Shown: positions 7,507-15,207, counted from the first letter of the stretch. The stretch: 35,708 bases of DNA from Dehalococcoidia bacterium (GCA_009377745.1 WHTK01000032.1:1-35708); one strand, 5' to 3'. Numbers and translations are program-made. Notes: generated from the sequence alone by a model not told the origin.

Positions 7507-7544
7507 TTAACCTCCTCGTAATCGAGGTGAAACATTCCCGTAAC
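7507..7544 (+). promoter_or_regulatory. GlnR-box-like array 2 (four half-sites, 11-bp period)
   Basis: TTAAC at 7507, GTAAT at 7518, GAAAC at 7529 and GTAAC at 7540, again with an exact 11-bp period and including the alternative GAAAC half-site. The array ends about 100 bp before the amtB ATG and just before a possible -10 at 7555, a position suited to activation. The period places all half-sites on one face of the helix. Confidence 0.7.
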
Positions 7545-7642
7545 ATCACGTCCCTACTCTCCCGTTATCGGCGTGCGCCCCCGCTGCGCCCGTCCATCAA
7601 TTCGTAAACGCCCATCCAGGGCAAAGCAGGCAGGAGGTTGCA

Positions 7643-8992
7643 ATGCCAGAGATTAGCTCCGGCGATACCGCGTGGGTGATGATGTCAGCGGCGCTGGTGA
7701 TGCTGATGACGCCCGGACTGGCGCTGTTCTACGGGGGATTAGCACGCAGCAAACACGTACTTGCAACGATCATGCAGAGCTTCTTCATGCTCGGCGTGAT
7801 CACGTTGGTCTTCGTCACGGTCGGTTACAGCCTGGCGTTCGGCCCCGACCACTACGGCCTGATCGGCGACTTCTCCTGGGTCTTCCTCCAGGACGTTTCC
7901 GCTTCTGAGCCTGGTCCCTATGCGGCGACGATCCCCCACCAGACGTTCGTCATATTCCAGGCCATGTTCGCCATCATCACTCCCGCCCTGATCACTGGCG
8001 CCTTCGCTGAGCGGGCGAAGTTCAGTACCTTCCTTATCTTCATGATCCTCTGGTCGCTGCTCGTTTACAGCCCGGTTGCGCACTGGGTCTGGTCGCTCGG
8101 CGGTTGGCTTGGCGGCCTGCCGGAGGAGAACGGTGACGTCGGCATTGGCGCGCTGGACTTCGCCGGTGGCACCGTGGTCCACATCAACGCCGGTATCGCG
8201 GCCCTTGTCGCGGCCATCCTCTACGGCAAGCGTCACGGCTTCGGCCGCGAGCCCATGGAAGCGCACGACATCACTATGGTCGTTGTCGGCGCGGCCCTCC
8301 TCTGGTTCGGCTGGTTCGGCTTCAACGCCGGTAGCGCCGTCTCTGCCGGAGCGCTGGCGTCCAATGCCTTCGTCGTGACCCACATCGCCGCGGCGACAGC
8401 CATGGTCGTCTGGGTCGCTCTGAGCTGGATCGTCCAGGGCAAGCCCAGCGTGGTTGGCGCCGCCGCGGGCGCGGTGGCGGGTCTGGTTGCCATTACACCT
8501 GCTTCCGGCGCGGTCGATGCGATGGGGGCCATCGCTGTCGGCGCCGGCGCCGGAGCTCTTTGTTACCTGGCAGTGCGCATGCGCTCCAAGGTTGGGCTGG
8601 ACGACTCGCTGGACGTCGTCGGCGTGCACGGTGTCGGTGGCGCCTGGGGCGCGATCGCGACCGGTATCTTCGCCACCGCGACCATCACCGGCGGCGCCGA
8701 AGGTCTCCTCAAGGGCGACAGCGCCCAGTTCTTCGACCAGCTGATCGGCGTTGGCGCTACCATGCTCTACTCGCTGGTCGTCACCTACGGCATCCTCAAG
8801 GTCCTGGACCTCACGATCGGTATCCGCGTCAAGGAAGACGAGGAGCTCATGGGCCTCGATGCCAGCCAGCACGGTGAGCGCGCTTACCAGCTAGAGACGG
8901 GTGGCAGTTACGCCGGCATCCCGGTCGCTCAGGCCAACGGCGCTCCCTACACGCCCGCGCCATCAACATCGCCTTCCGAGGCTCGGAGCTAA
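7643..8992 (+). CDS. amtB: Ammonium transporter AmtB
   Basis: Integral membrane channel that conducts ammonia/ammonium. The 449-residue protein has the expected succession of membrane helices without gaps. Family landmarks include the early GLALFYGGLARSKHVL block and both members of the pore twin-histidine pair, in FAGGTVVHINAG and in VGVHGVGGAWG. The cytoplasmic tail is longer than usual and ends in a Pro/Ser-rich stretch, which is where PII proteins commonly dock. A good ribosome site (GCAGGAGG) precedes the ATG. The PII gene follows after 35 bp, so both form an operon, as in most bacteria. Two GlnR-box-like arrays upstream suggest nitrogen-limited expression. Confidence 0.95.
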   Translation: MPEISSGDTAWVMMSAALVMLMTPGLALFYGGLARSKHVLATIMQSFFMLGVITLVFVTVGYSLAFGPDHYGLIGDFSWVFLQDVSASEPGPYAATIPHQTFVIFQAMFAIITPALITGAFAERAKFSTFLIFMILWSLLVYSPVAHWVWSLGGWLGGLPEENGDVGIGALDFAGGTVVHINAGIAALVAAILYGKRHGFGREPMEAHDITMVVVGAALLWFGWFGFNAGSAVSAGALASNAFVVTHIAAATAMVVWVALSWIVQGKPSVVGAAAGAVAGLVAITPASGAVDAMGAIAVGAGAGALCYLAVRMRSKVGLDDSLDVVGVHGVGGAWGAIATGIFATATITGGAEGLLKGDSAQFFDQLIGVGATMLYSLVVTYGILKVLDLTIGIRVKEDEELMGLDASQHGERAYQLETGGSYAGIPVAQANGAPYTPAPSTSPSEARS

Positions 8993-8993
8993 C

Positions 8994-9010
8994 CTGCCTG
9001 CGATAGGCAG
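8994..9010 (+). other. Small hairpin between amtB and the PII gene
   Basis: CTGCCT (8994-8999) can pair with AGGCAG (9005-9010) around a 5-nt loop, right after the amtB stop. It is too weak for a confident terminator and may tune expression within the operon. Confidence 0.3.
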
Positions 9011-9027
9011 CGTTCAGGAGAAGAGCA

Positions 9028-9369
9028 ATGAACAAAGTTGAAGCGATTGTCCGGCCAGAGAGACTGGAAGCTGTGAAGGATGCGCTCTCGGAAGCCGGGT
9101 TTGTGGGTCTGAACATCGTCAGCGTCACCGGCCGCGGTGTGCAGAAGGGCATCGTCCACTCCGGCCGCGGCGGTGAGGAATACCGGGTCGATATGCTCCC
9201 CAAGAGCAAGATCGAGCTGGTGGTCAAGGACGCCGATACCGAGAAGGTGGTCCAGACCATTATCCAGGCTTCCCGCACCGGGACGATTGGTGATGGCAAG
9301 ATCTTCGTGTTGCCAGTCTCGGACGCGATCCGTGTCCGTACCGGGGAGCGAGGAGACGCTGCCATCTGA
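9028..9369 (+). CDS. glnK: Nitrogen regulatory protein PII (GlnB/GlnK family)
   Basis: Small trimeric signal protein that senses 2-oxoglutarate and ATP/ADP and, beside amtB, usually gates the ammonium channel. It has 113 residues, the normal length. The start MNKVEAIVRPERLEAVKDAL, the T-loop GRGVQKGI to YRVDMLPKSKIE, and the C-terminal GDGKIFVLPVSDAIRVRTGE are all standard. The tyrosine that is modified in many PII proteins (Tyr51) is present at residue 52, with a T-loop sequence (HSGRGGEE) unlike the enterobacterial one. A ribosome site (CAGGAGAAG) precedes the ATG. GlnK is preferred over GlnB because of the amtB linkage. Whether it is uridylylated, adenylylated or unmodified cannot be read from here; no modifying enzyme lies in the window. 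Confidence 0.93.
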   Translation: MNKVEAIVRPERLEAVKDALSEAGFVGLNIVSVTGRGVQKGIVHSGRGGEEYRVDMLPKSKIELVVKDADTEKVVQTIIQASRTGTIGDGKIFVLPVSDAIRVRTGERGDAAI

Positions 9370-9543
9370 CCAATTTTTACGATTAGATGAACAATGGCCG
9401 CCGGGGGCGCCGGAGCGTTACAAGCTCTGGCGTCTGGCCATTGCTCTTGGGTATAAAAGCTTGGAGCAATGTCGCCGGGTACCCGTCTTACGCGGCAAAT
9501 TGCTTGCAATATCGATCAGAGGGCTGAACCAGGGAGGAATTTC
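9370..9543 (+). promoter_or_regulatory. GSII leader with two mutually exclusive hairpins
   Basis: CAATGGCC (9392-9399) can pair with GGCCATTG (9436-9443). Alternatively CATTGCTC (9439-9446) can pair with GAGCAATG (9464-9471). The two stems share 9439-9443, so only one can form at a time. ATTGC-TT-GCAAT-like pairing also occurs at 9499-9510. The layout resembles an attenuator or RNA switch, though no known riboswitch consensus was recognised. Confidence 0.4.
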
Positions 9544-10536
9544 GTGCCATACAAGGCTGAGTACATCTGGATCGACGGGACGATCCCCACCCCGAAGCTC
9601 CGCTCCAAGACCAAGATCGTCGAGGACGGCGAGAAGCCTCCGATCTGGGGCTTCGACGGCTCTTCGACCAACCAGGCGCCCGGTGAGCGGTCCGACTGCG
9701 TCCTCAACCCCGTCTACGTCTGCGCGGACCCCATTCGCAAGGGTGGCAACAAGCTGGTGCTCTGCGAGGTGCTCCTCACCAACATGCAGCCTCACACGAC
9801 CAACACGCGCGCTGCCTGCGCCGAAAAGGCTGCCAAAGCTGCCGGCGATGATTACCTCTTCGGCATAGAGCAGGAATACACCTTCTTCGAAGGCTCGCGT
9901 CCCTTGGGCTTCCCCGAAAAGGGCTTCCCTGCGCCTCAGGGTGGCTACTACTGCGGCGTTGGCGCTGATGAAGTCTTCGGCCGGCCGGTTGTGGAAGCGC
10001 ACCTGGACGCCTGTCTAGACGCTGGCCTGCGCATTGCCGGCATCAACGCTGAGGTCATGCCGGGCCAGTGGGAGTTCCAGGTCGGGCCCAGCGACGCGCT
10101 CAAAGCCTCGGACGAGCTCTGGGTCGCTCGCTGGCTGCTCTACCGCGTCGGTGAGGACTTCGGCATCAGCGCCACGCTCCACCCCAAGCCCGTCCGCGGC
10201 GACTGGAACGGCGCTGGCTGCCACACCAACTTCTCTACCAAAAAGATGCGCGAGTCCTACCAGCCCAACGTCGATGCCGCCGAGGCCCTGGCCAAGCGCC
10301 ACGACCTTCACATCGCTAACTACGGCGCCGGCATCGAAGACCGCCTCACCGGCCACCATGAGACTGCCTCTTACAGGGAGTTCTCCTACGGCGTTTCCAA
10401 CCGCGGCGCCTCCGTCCGCATCCCCTGGCAGGTCGAGGTCGATGGCAAGGGCTACATCGAAGACCGCCGCCCCAATGCCAACATGGACCCGTACACCGTG
10501 ACGCGGCTGATTATGGAGTCCGTCTCCGGCGTCTAG
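9544..10536 (+). CDS. glnII: Glutamine synthetase, type II (eukaryote-like)
   Basis: Second ammonia-assimilating synthetase, of the octameric/decameric GSII family found in eukaryotes, rhizobia and many actinobacteria. It is unrelated in regulation to the GSI at 5107. The GTG at 9544 is chosen because a strong ribosome site (AGGGAGGAAT) lies just upstream and the product then begins PYKAEYIWIDG, the usual GSII start. It gives 330 residues. Landmarks are KLRSKTKI, PIWGFDGSST, FGIEQEYTFF, GQWEFQVG, NGAGCHTNFSTK and NRGASVRIP. It is the last gene of the amtB-PII cluster, after a 174-bp leader with competing hairpins and before a strong terminator. GSII enzymes are not adenylylated, so control is likely transcriptional. 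Confidence 0.95.
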   Translation: MPYKAEYIWIDGTIPTPKLRSKTKIVEDGEKPPIWGFDGSSTNQAPGERSDCVLNPVYVCADPIRKGGNKLVLCEVLLTNMQPHTTNTRAACAEKAAKAAGDDYLFGIEQEYTFFEGSRPLGFPEKGFPAPQGGYYCGVGADEVFGRPVVEAHLDACLDAGLRIAGINAEVMPGQWEFQVGPSDALKASDELWVARWLLYRVGEDFGISATLHPKPVRGDWNGAGCHTNFSTKKMRESYQPNVDAAEALAKRHDLHIANYGAGIEDRLTGHHETASYREFSYGVSNRGASVRIPWQVEVDGKGYIEDRRPNANMDPYTVTRLIMESVSGV

Positions 10537-10557
10537 CTACTCATCCTGAGGTTCACA

Positions 10558-10590
10558 GAGAAGCGCCCGGCGATGAACCGGGCGCTTCTC
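10558..10590 (+). terminator. Rho-independent-type terminator after GSII
   Basis: A perfect 13-bp G+C-rich stem (10558-10570 with 10578-10590) and a 7-nt loop, 22 nt after the GSII stop, followed by TCTTGAG. It closes the nitrogen operon. Confidence 0.75.
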
Positions 10591-10759
10591 TCTTGAGATC
10601 TGCTGCCTCGCTATCCCACGCCGTCGAGTGACCTGCTTCTGGTGATGCGGCCGGGCAAGAAGAGAACCCGCGGTTATTTCGTGCCCAGCTCGATGCTGAG
10701 GGTGCTCGAGCCGGCCTGCCGCCCGTCCAGATCGACGACCTCCGGCCCGTGGCATCACG

Positions 10760-10788
10760 CTGACATGTGCATACCGTGAGCCTATACT
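10760..10788 (+). promoter_or_regulatory. Predicted promoter of the CxxCH gene
   Basis: CTGACA (10760-10765), a 17-bp spacer, then TATACT (10783-10788), each one base from the consensus. The ATG at 10797 lies 9 nt beyond, at the expected transcription start, so the message is probably leaderless. Confidence 0.55.
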
Positions 10789-10796
10789 CGTAGACG

Positions 10797-11006
10797 ATGA
10801 CTCAGGATACGTTGCTACCGGGGACTCTACAGCGCCTGCCGTCCTTCACGGGTGTGCTCCTGCTTTTAGGGTTGCTGGCAAGCTTCCCCTGGCTGCCGAT
10901 CACGCCGGAGCAGGGACCGTCGTCGTCCTCCTCCGATGCGCAGCAGTTGATCATCTCGAATAACGGCTGCCCCGTCTGTCATCGCGGCGCGCCCCTCAGT
11001 CGATGA
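10797..11006 (+). CDS. Small membrane-anchored protein with CxxCH motif (possible 5' part of a split gene)
   Basis: Not a recognised family. The 69 residues comprise a hydrophobic segment (about 19-34), a short Ser-rich linker and CPVCH near the C-terminus. CPVCH fits a c-type heme attachment site or a thiol pair on the outer face of the membrane. The frame closes only a few residues later. Directly downstream, the +1 frame stays open and continues with acidic, well-composed sequence (VDDDGQVQAPYVPITPADRD) to 11265. Removing one C from the CCCC run near 10992 would fuse the two into a membrane-anchored protein of about 155 residues. Either this is a split gene or the two are separate tiny proteins. 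Confidence 0.55.
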   Translation: MTQDTLLPGTLQRLPSFTGVLLLLGLLASFPWLPITPEQGPSSSSSDAQQLIISNNGCPVCHRGAPLSR

Positions 11007-11016
11007 CGACGGCCAG

Positions 11017-11265
11017 GTGCAAGCGCCTTATGTGCCCATCACGCCCGCCGACCGGGACTACACGATCCACATTGTGGAGACGCGAGAGCACTACGAGACG
11101 TTGCTCCTAACCCTGGGAGAGACAGGCAAGGACACCGTCCTCATCGCACGGCAGGACCAGAACAACTACGTGCTGCGTGTGCGCCGCGAAATGGACGATG
11201 AGCGCTCGTGCCGGGGACTGCCGCCCGTAAATGTGGTCGACCTCCGGGCCACAGCCGCGCCTTAA
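11017..11265 (+). CDS. Small unknown soluble domain (possible 3' part of the CxxCH gene)
   Basis: 82 residues if started at the GTG at 11017; no family recognised. The composition looks like real protein (YTIHIVETREHYETLLLTL, then KDTVLIARQDQNNYVLRV), with predicted strand/helix alternation and one Cys. No ribosome site precedes the GTG, and the open frame extends upstream past it into the end of the CxxCH gene. That favours its being the C-terminal part of that gene after a frameshift. It ends 154 bp before a two-component system on the same strand. Confidence 0.5.
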   Translation: MQAPYVPITPADRDYTIHIVETREHYETLLLTLGETGKDTVLIARQDQNNYVLRVRREMDDERSCRGLPPVNVVDLRATAAP

Positions 11266-11419
11266 GTCCTTCTCCACAAACACACTTATTTAATGCGCCC
11301 TTAGTGAGGGCTTAGGTTCGTCTATTGATACTGAAGTGGAGGGCGGGTCGCGCGCCCGAGGTGGTGGTTGTGGGGTGTGTGTTATCGTGAAAGCGAAGGG
11401 TGGCGGCCCGCCTCCGACT

Positions 11420-12118
11420 ATGGCCAATACAATCCTTGTAGTAGACGACGAAAAGAATATCGTTCAGCTTGCCCGCCTCTACCTAGGCAACGAGGGCTTT
11501 CGCGTGGAGGAGGCGCACGACGGCAAGCAGGCGTTGGAGAAGGCGCGCGCCGTCAACCCGGACCTGATCGTCCTCGACATCATGATGCCGGAGATGGACG
11601 GCCTGACCGTCTGCAAAGAGCTGCGTAAGACCTCCAACGTGCCCGTCATTGTCCTTACCGCCCGCGGTGACGACATCGACAAGATCGTCGGCCTGGAAGT
11701 CGGCGCGGACGACTACATAACCAAGCCCTTTAATCCTCGCGAGCTGGTGGCGCGCGTGAAGGCCGTGTTGCGTCGCAGCCAGGGCTCTGTAGCGCCTGAG
11801 GCAACGCTCGAGGTCGGAGATGTCCGCCTCGACCCGTCGCGGCGTGAAGTGACGGTCAGTGGTAAGCCGGTGGCGCTGCGGGCGAAGGAGTTTGACCTGC
11901 TGGCGGCGTTCATGCGCTACCAGGGGTTGGTGCTGGACCGCGAGCGATTGCTGAGCCTGGTCTGGGGCCAGGATTTCTACGGCGATACACGTACAATCGA
12001 TGTCCACGTGGCCTGGCTGCGTGAAAAGCTGTCCGGCGCGAAAGCGCGCGTGCAAACAGTGTGGGGGGTAGGCTACAAGCTTGTCCTGGACGAGGAAACT
12101 GCTGCCAAGAAGCCTTAG
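11420..12118 (+). CDS. OmpR-family response regulator
   Basis: DNA-binding partner of the histidine kinase that follows. Starting at the ATG at 11420 it has 232 residues and a complete receiver: acidic pair Asp9/Asp10, phospho-acceptor Asp53 in VLDIMMPEMDG, Thr in VLTARGD and Lys in ITKPF. The winged helix (RAKEFDLLAAFM, RERLLSLVWGQDFYGDTRTIDVHV, VWGVGYKL) completes it. A longer frame exists upstream, but its added residues are low-complexity and not typical of the family. No good ribosome site was seen at either start. The kinase gene overlaps its 3' end by 38 nt, so the two are translationally coupled. Confidence 0.92.
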   Translation: MANTILVVDDEKNIVQLARLYLGNEGFRVEEAHDGKQALEKARAVNPDLIVLDIMMPEMDGLTVCKELRKTSNVPVIVLTARGDDIDKIVGLEVGADDYITKPFNPRELVARVKAVLRRSQGSVAPEATLEVGDVRLDPSRREVTVSGKPVALRAKEFDLLAAFMRYQGLVLDRERLLSLVWGQDFYGDTRTIDVHVAWLREKLSGAKARVQTVWGVGYKLVLDEETAAKKP

Positions 12119-13553
12119 ATCCCGGCTAATCCTCTCGTTCGGCATCCTGATCTTTCTTTCGCTCTTTCTAGCCGGGACCACCACTGTCTACCTGCTGCGA
12201 GCAGAGCAGGAGAAGACGGCGCGTGAGCGTGTGGGCCGTTTGGCCGAACCGATAGCGTTGCGGGCGGCGATCCTCGAAGCCAGCGGCGCGACTCCTGCCG
12301 ACATCGAGACGGCGCTGCAGGAGGAGTACGACGTCCGCATCCTCCTCGTTGATCGGCAGGCCAAGGTTGTCAGTGACACCGGCGAAACTCTGCGCGGCAT
12401 GACGATCAACCAAGTATCGCACCAGGAGCCGACAGAGCCGCCACCGCGAGGACCGCGCTTCGGTGTTGAGAGCTGGAGCCAGGGGTCGCATGATCTGCTG
12501 CTGTTCACGGCGCCCTTTGTCACGCTGCGGGCGCCAGGCTTCGGCACCTTTATCCCCGGCTATCAGACGGTTGTCGCGGTGGAGGAGAGTGACGTCAAAC
12601 AGGCCTGGCGTGACCTGCTGCCGCGTTTATTTCTCGCCGGCGGCATCGCCTTCTTCGCCAGCGTCTTTGCCGCAGGCCTGATCGCGCGCTCAATTACGCG
12701 GCCGCTGCGCTACATTACGACGGCCTCGGAGGAGATGGCCCAGGGGCGCTATGATCAGCGTATACCCAGCTACGGTGGCGAAGAGGTCGGCCGGCTGGCG
12801 CAGGCCTTCAACGACATGGCGCACCAAGTCGGCACGTCATATCGGACGCTGCGCGAGTTCCTCGCCAACGTTTCGCACGAGCTGAAGACGCCTCTGACTT
12901 CGATCCAGGGGTTCTCGCAGGCGATGACGGACGGCTCGCTCAAGACCCAGGAAGAATTCATCGAGGCGAGCCGGATCATCAATGACGAAGCGATCCGCAT
13001 GCGAGGACTGGTCGATGACCTGCTGTACCTGTCGCAGGTGGAGGCCGGTGAAGTCGTGCTGCACTTCGACAAGCTGAGCCCCAATGATCTCATAGAAGCC
13101 ACGGCAGAGCGATTCGATAGCCGGGCGGGCCAGGCCGATGTGCGCCTGCTGCTGCAGATGGCGCAGACGCCATCGATCAGCGCCGACGCGCGGCGGCTGG
13201 AGCAGGCCCTGGCCAACATTGTTGATAACGCGGTACGGCACACGCCACGCGGAGGCAGCGTTACTCTACGAAGCACGGCATCTAACGGCCATGTGCAGCT
13301 GGCGGTGCACAACACCGGCTCCGTGATCCCGCCGGAAGCGCTGCGGCGGATCTTCGACCGATTCTTCCAGGTAGACCCCGCCAGGGCCAGAGCCGACGGC
13401 AACACCGGCCTGGGCCTTGCGATCACCAAGGAGATCATTGAGTCCCACGGCGGCGAGGTCGAAGTCAGCAGCTCCGCGGCGGGCGGCACAGAGTTCGTGA
13501 TCACGTTGCCGGTGCAGCGGGCGCCGGAAGGGCCGGGCGAGGCGGAGTCGTGA
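12081..13553 (+). CDS. HAMP-domain sensor histidine kinase
   Basis: Membrane sensor that phosphorylates the preceding regulator. It has 490 residues from a TTG start overlapping that gene. The order is membrane helix 1 (about 18-40), an extracytoplasmic sensor region of roughly 140 residues without a recognised domain, membrane helix 2 (about 183-202), HAMP (about 203-255), then HisKA with His266 in ANVSHELKTPLTSIQGF. The ATPase part has the N box (ALANIVDNAVRHTP), a degenerate G1 box, and GLGLAI in the G2 region. The downstream PDZ gene overlaps its stop by 4 nt (GTGA), so three genes make one operon. The signal is unknown; coupling to an anchored PDZ protein hints at envelope stress, which is an inference. 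Confidence 0.92.
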   Translation: MSWTRKLLPRSLRSRLILSFGILIFLSLFLAGTTTVYLLRAEQEKTARERVGRLAEPIALRAAILEASGATPADIETALQEEYDVRILLVDRQAKVVSDTGETLRGMTINQVSHQEPTEPPPRGPRFGVESWSQGSHDLLLFTAPFVTLRAPGFGTFIPGYQTVVAVEESDVKQAWRDLLPRLFLAGGIAFFASVFAAGLIARSITRPLRYITTASEEMAQGRYDQRIPSYGGEEVGRLAQAFNDMAHQVGTSYRTLREFLANVSHELKTPLTSIQGFSQAMTDGSLKTQEEFIEASRIINDEAIRMRGLVDDLLYLSQVEAGEVVLHFDKLSPNDLIEATAERFDSRAGQADVRLLLQMAQTPSISADARRLEQALANIVDNAVRHTPRGGSVTLRSTASNGHVQLAVHNTGSVIPPEALRRIFDRFFQVDPARARADGNTGLGLAITKEIIESHGGEVEVSSSAAGGTEFVITLPVQRAPEGPGEAES

Positions 13554-14674
13554 GCCGCAGGCTTTTTCTCATCTTTGTTGCTGCCGGGTCAGCCTTCTTG
13601 ATCGCGACGGGCGCCATCGCCGGTGTGCTGATCGCCGGAGACAGTGACGAGGAGCCCTCTGAAGTAGTCTCGGCCGCCGCGCGGACGGACACTGGCACCG
13701 GCAAGGGCTACCTGGGCCTGACGGTTTCGCTGAGCGCCCCGGGAGCCGGTCTGCGGGTCGCCAGCGTCGAGAATGACGGGCCGGCAGATGCCGCCGGCGT
13801 CACCGTCGGTGACGTGGTCCGCGCCGTCGAAGAGGAAGTCGTGCGGACGCCGGAGAAGCTGCGCAGCATCGTCGAGGCCCGGAAGCCAGGCGACAAAGTC
13901 ACGCTGACCTATGAGCGCGGCGAACGCCTGCGCCAGACTGCCGTAACGCTGGGCGACGCGCCGCCTGAGGTCGAGATCGAGTCACCGCCGGGAGCGCCGT
14001 TCAGCAACCTTCTGCTGAACCGGATACGACTGGGAGTGCGCATCGAGCAGATTGACGCTGAAGTGAAGATGCGACTCAACCTGGAGCGCGATGAGGGCGT
14101 CGTGGTAGTGGACGTGACGGCGGGCAGCGCCGCGGAGCGGGCGGGCTTACAGCCGGGGGATATCTTTCTCATGGCCGGCAACACCAGTGTCGATTCGATC
14201 GAGGAGCTGCAACGGGCTATAGCCGCATCTCCCAGCGACAGACCAACGACCTTCAAGGTACTGCGCGGTAGCGAGGAGCTGACGCTGACCACCGACCTGG
14301 CGCCTCAATTCAGCCTCGAAGGGCTGGGCAGTGACATTCTGCCACCTCAGGTACGTGAGAGGCTGCAGCAGCAGATACAGCGCGGTGAGATCACCCAAGC
14401 GCAGCTCCAGCAGATACTGCGTCTTTACCGGGCCCGCAGCGAGAACGTGCGAGTTGGGACGGTAGTGGAGATAGAGTCAAGCGCGTTGAAGATCAAGCTG
14501 CTAACCGGCGAAGACGTGAGCCTGGCGCTCAATGCCCAGACCCAGCTACGCCGCGGCAGCGACGTGATCCGTGCGTCCGATCTCAAGGCTGGTGAGCTGG
14601 TGATGGTGCTCTCGCAGGATGGCGGAATGACGGCGTTCTCGGTGAACACCTTCGGTATTGTGGACCTCAATTAG
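13550..14674 (+). CDS. Membrane-anchored protein with two PDZ domains, no protease domain
   Basis: 374 residues from a GTG overlapping the kinase stop. An N-terminal signal/anchor (about 5-26) is followed by PDZ 1 (about 47-140, start GYLGLTVS, core DGPADAAGVTVGDVV) and PDZ 2 (about 160-250, RLGVRIEQID, core AERAGLQPGDIF). A helical Gln-rich stretch (about 265-297) precedes a C-terminal beta-rich domain (VGTVVEIESSALKIKLLTGE). No Ser-protease domain is present, unlike HtrA/DegP, so it is more likely an adaptor or sensor that binds C-termini of exported proteins. Co-transcription with a two-component system suggests it modulates signalling. It meets the next gene tail-to-tail with a 4-nt overlap. 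Confidence 0.85.
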   Translation: MSRRLFLIFVAAGSAFLIATGAIAGVLIAGDSDEEPSEVVSAAARTDTGTGKGYLGLTVSLSAPGAGLRVASVENDGPADAAGVTVGDVVRAVEEEVVRTPEKLRSIVEARKPGDKVTLTYERGERLRQTAVTLGDAPPEVEIESPPGAPFSNLLLNRIRLGVRIEQIDAEVKMRLNLERDEGVVVVDVTAGSAAERAGLQPGDIFLMAGNTSVDSIEELQRAIAASPSDRPTTFKVLRGSEELTLTTDLAPQFSLEGLGSDILPPQVRERLQQQIQRGEITQAQLQQILRLYRARSENVRVGTVVEIESSALKIKLLTGEDVSLALNAQTQLRRGSDVIRASDLKAGELVMVLSQDGGMTAFSVNTFGIVDLN

Positions 14675-15207
14675 CGACGACGCGGCGTCCTGCCCCGCAG
14701 GAAGTCCTCCATCGGGTCCGGCTCATCCCAGGCGTGCTCAAAGCGCGAGGCGTTGTCGGACGTGATGCCATGAGCATAGAGATAGGCGCCAACACTGAGC
14801 CAGCCGGCCGCGAAGGCAGTGCCGGCCAGGGTAATCAGCAAGAACGCCGTCGAGGTAGTGCGGATGGTGCCATCCGCGTTGCGCAGCGAGTCGTAGGTCG
14901 CGGTGTCAGTGATGCGGGCGGTCAGGGCGACTTCGATCAGCGCCAGGATCAGGAAGAGGAAGAGCCCCAGACCAAGCTGCATATGCAGGACGCTGAAACC
15001 CTCACGGCTGCGGCGCAGCGTCTCCCGGAAAGCAGTGAAGCCGATCCAGATCGCGGGAACGGCGAAAAGGGCGCCGCTGAGGGGTGGCATCCAGCCCGGC
15101 AGCCCGACATGGCTGCCCGCTCCCCAGGCAAACGGCGCTACGCAAGCCATCGCCAGGCCGGAGATAAGGAGCAGGACCGGCGGCATCAGGAGCGCCAAGC
15201 GGAACAT
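14671..15207 (-). CDS. Unknown polytopic membrane protein (four helices)
   Basis: 178 residues with four predicted membrane segments (about 4-26, 42-62, 80-100, 121-145) and a charged C-terminal tail ending RGRTPRRR. I do not recognise a family. The loop between helices 3 and 4 (TDTATYDSLRNADG) is polar. The N-terminus after the ATG is a normal hydrophobic start. It lies 26 bp downstream of the citramalate synthase gene on the same strand and may be carried on that transcript. Function is unknown. Confidence 0.75.
   Translation of the reverse strand: MFRLALLMPPVLLLISGLAMACVAPFAWGAGSHVGLPGWMPPLSGALFAVPAIWIGFTAFRETLRRSREGFSVLHMQLGLGLFLFLILALIEVALTARITDTATYDSLRNADGTIRTTSTAFLLITLAGTAFAAGWLSVGAYLYAHGITSDNASRFEHAWDEPDPMEDFLRGRTPRRR

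Larger units (their letters stand above)
7281..7642. promoter_or_regulatory. Regulatory region upstream of amtB
   Basis: This 362-bp stretch has no credible gene. It holds the two four-part half-site arrays annotated separately, at its two ends. Between them (7334-7505) I see nothing recognisable. A possible -10 (TACTCT, 7555-7560) lies about 10 bp after the second array, and a strong ribosome site (AGGAGG) precedes the amtB ATG. Confidence 0.6.

Noticed and set aside
7292..7549. 85-codon minus-strand gene in the amtB upstream region
   Set aside because: No protein character, and it is occupied by the two regulator half-site arrays.
7739..8872. Long open frame of 377 codons on the minus strand
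   Set aside because: Opposite amtB; the polar His/Asp/Gly-rich product is a typical codon shadow of a high-G+C gene.
9370..9543. Known glutamine riboswitch upstream of the type II synthetase
   Set aside because: The conserved landmarks of that class were not found; only generic competing hairpins are visible.
10537..10758. 73-codon minus-strand gene after GSII
   Set aside because: It runs through the terminator hairpin and has shadow-like composition.
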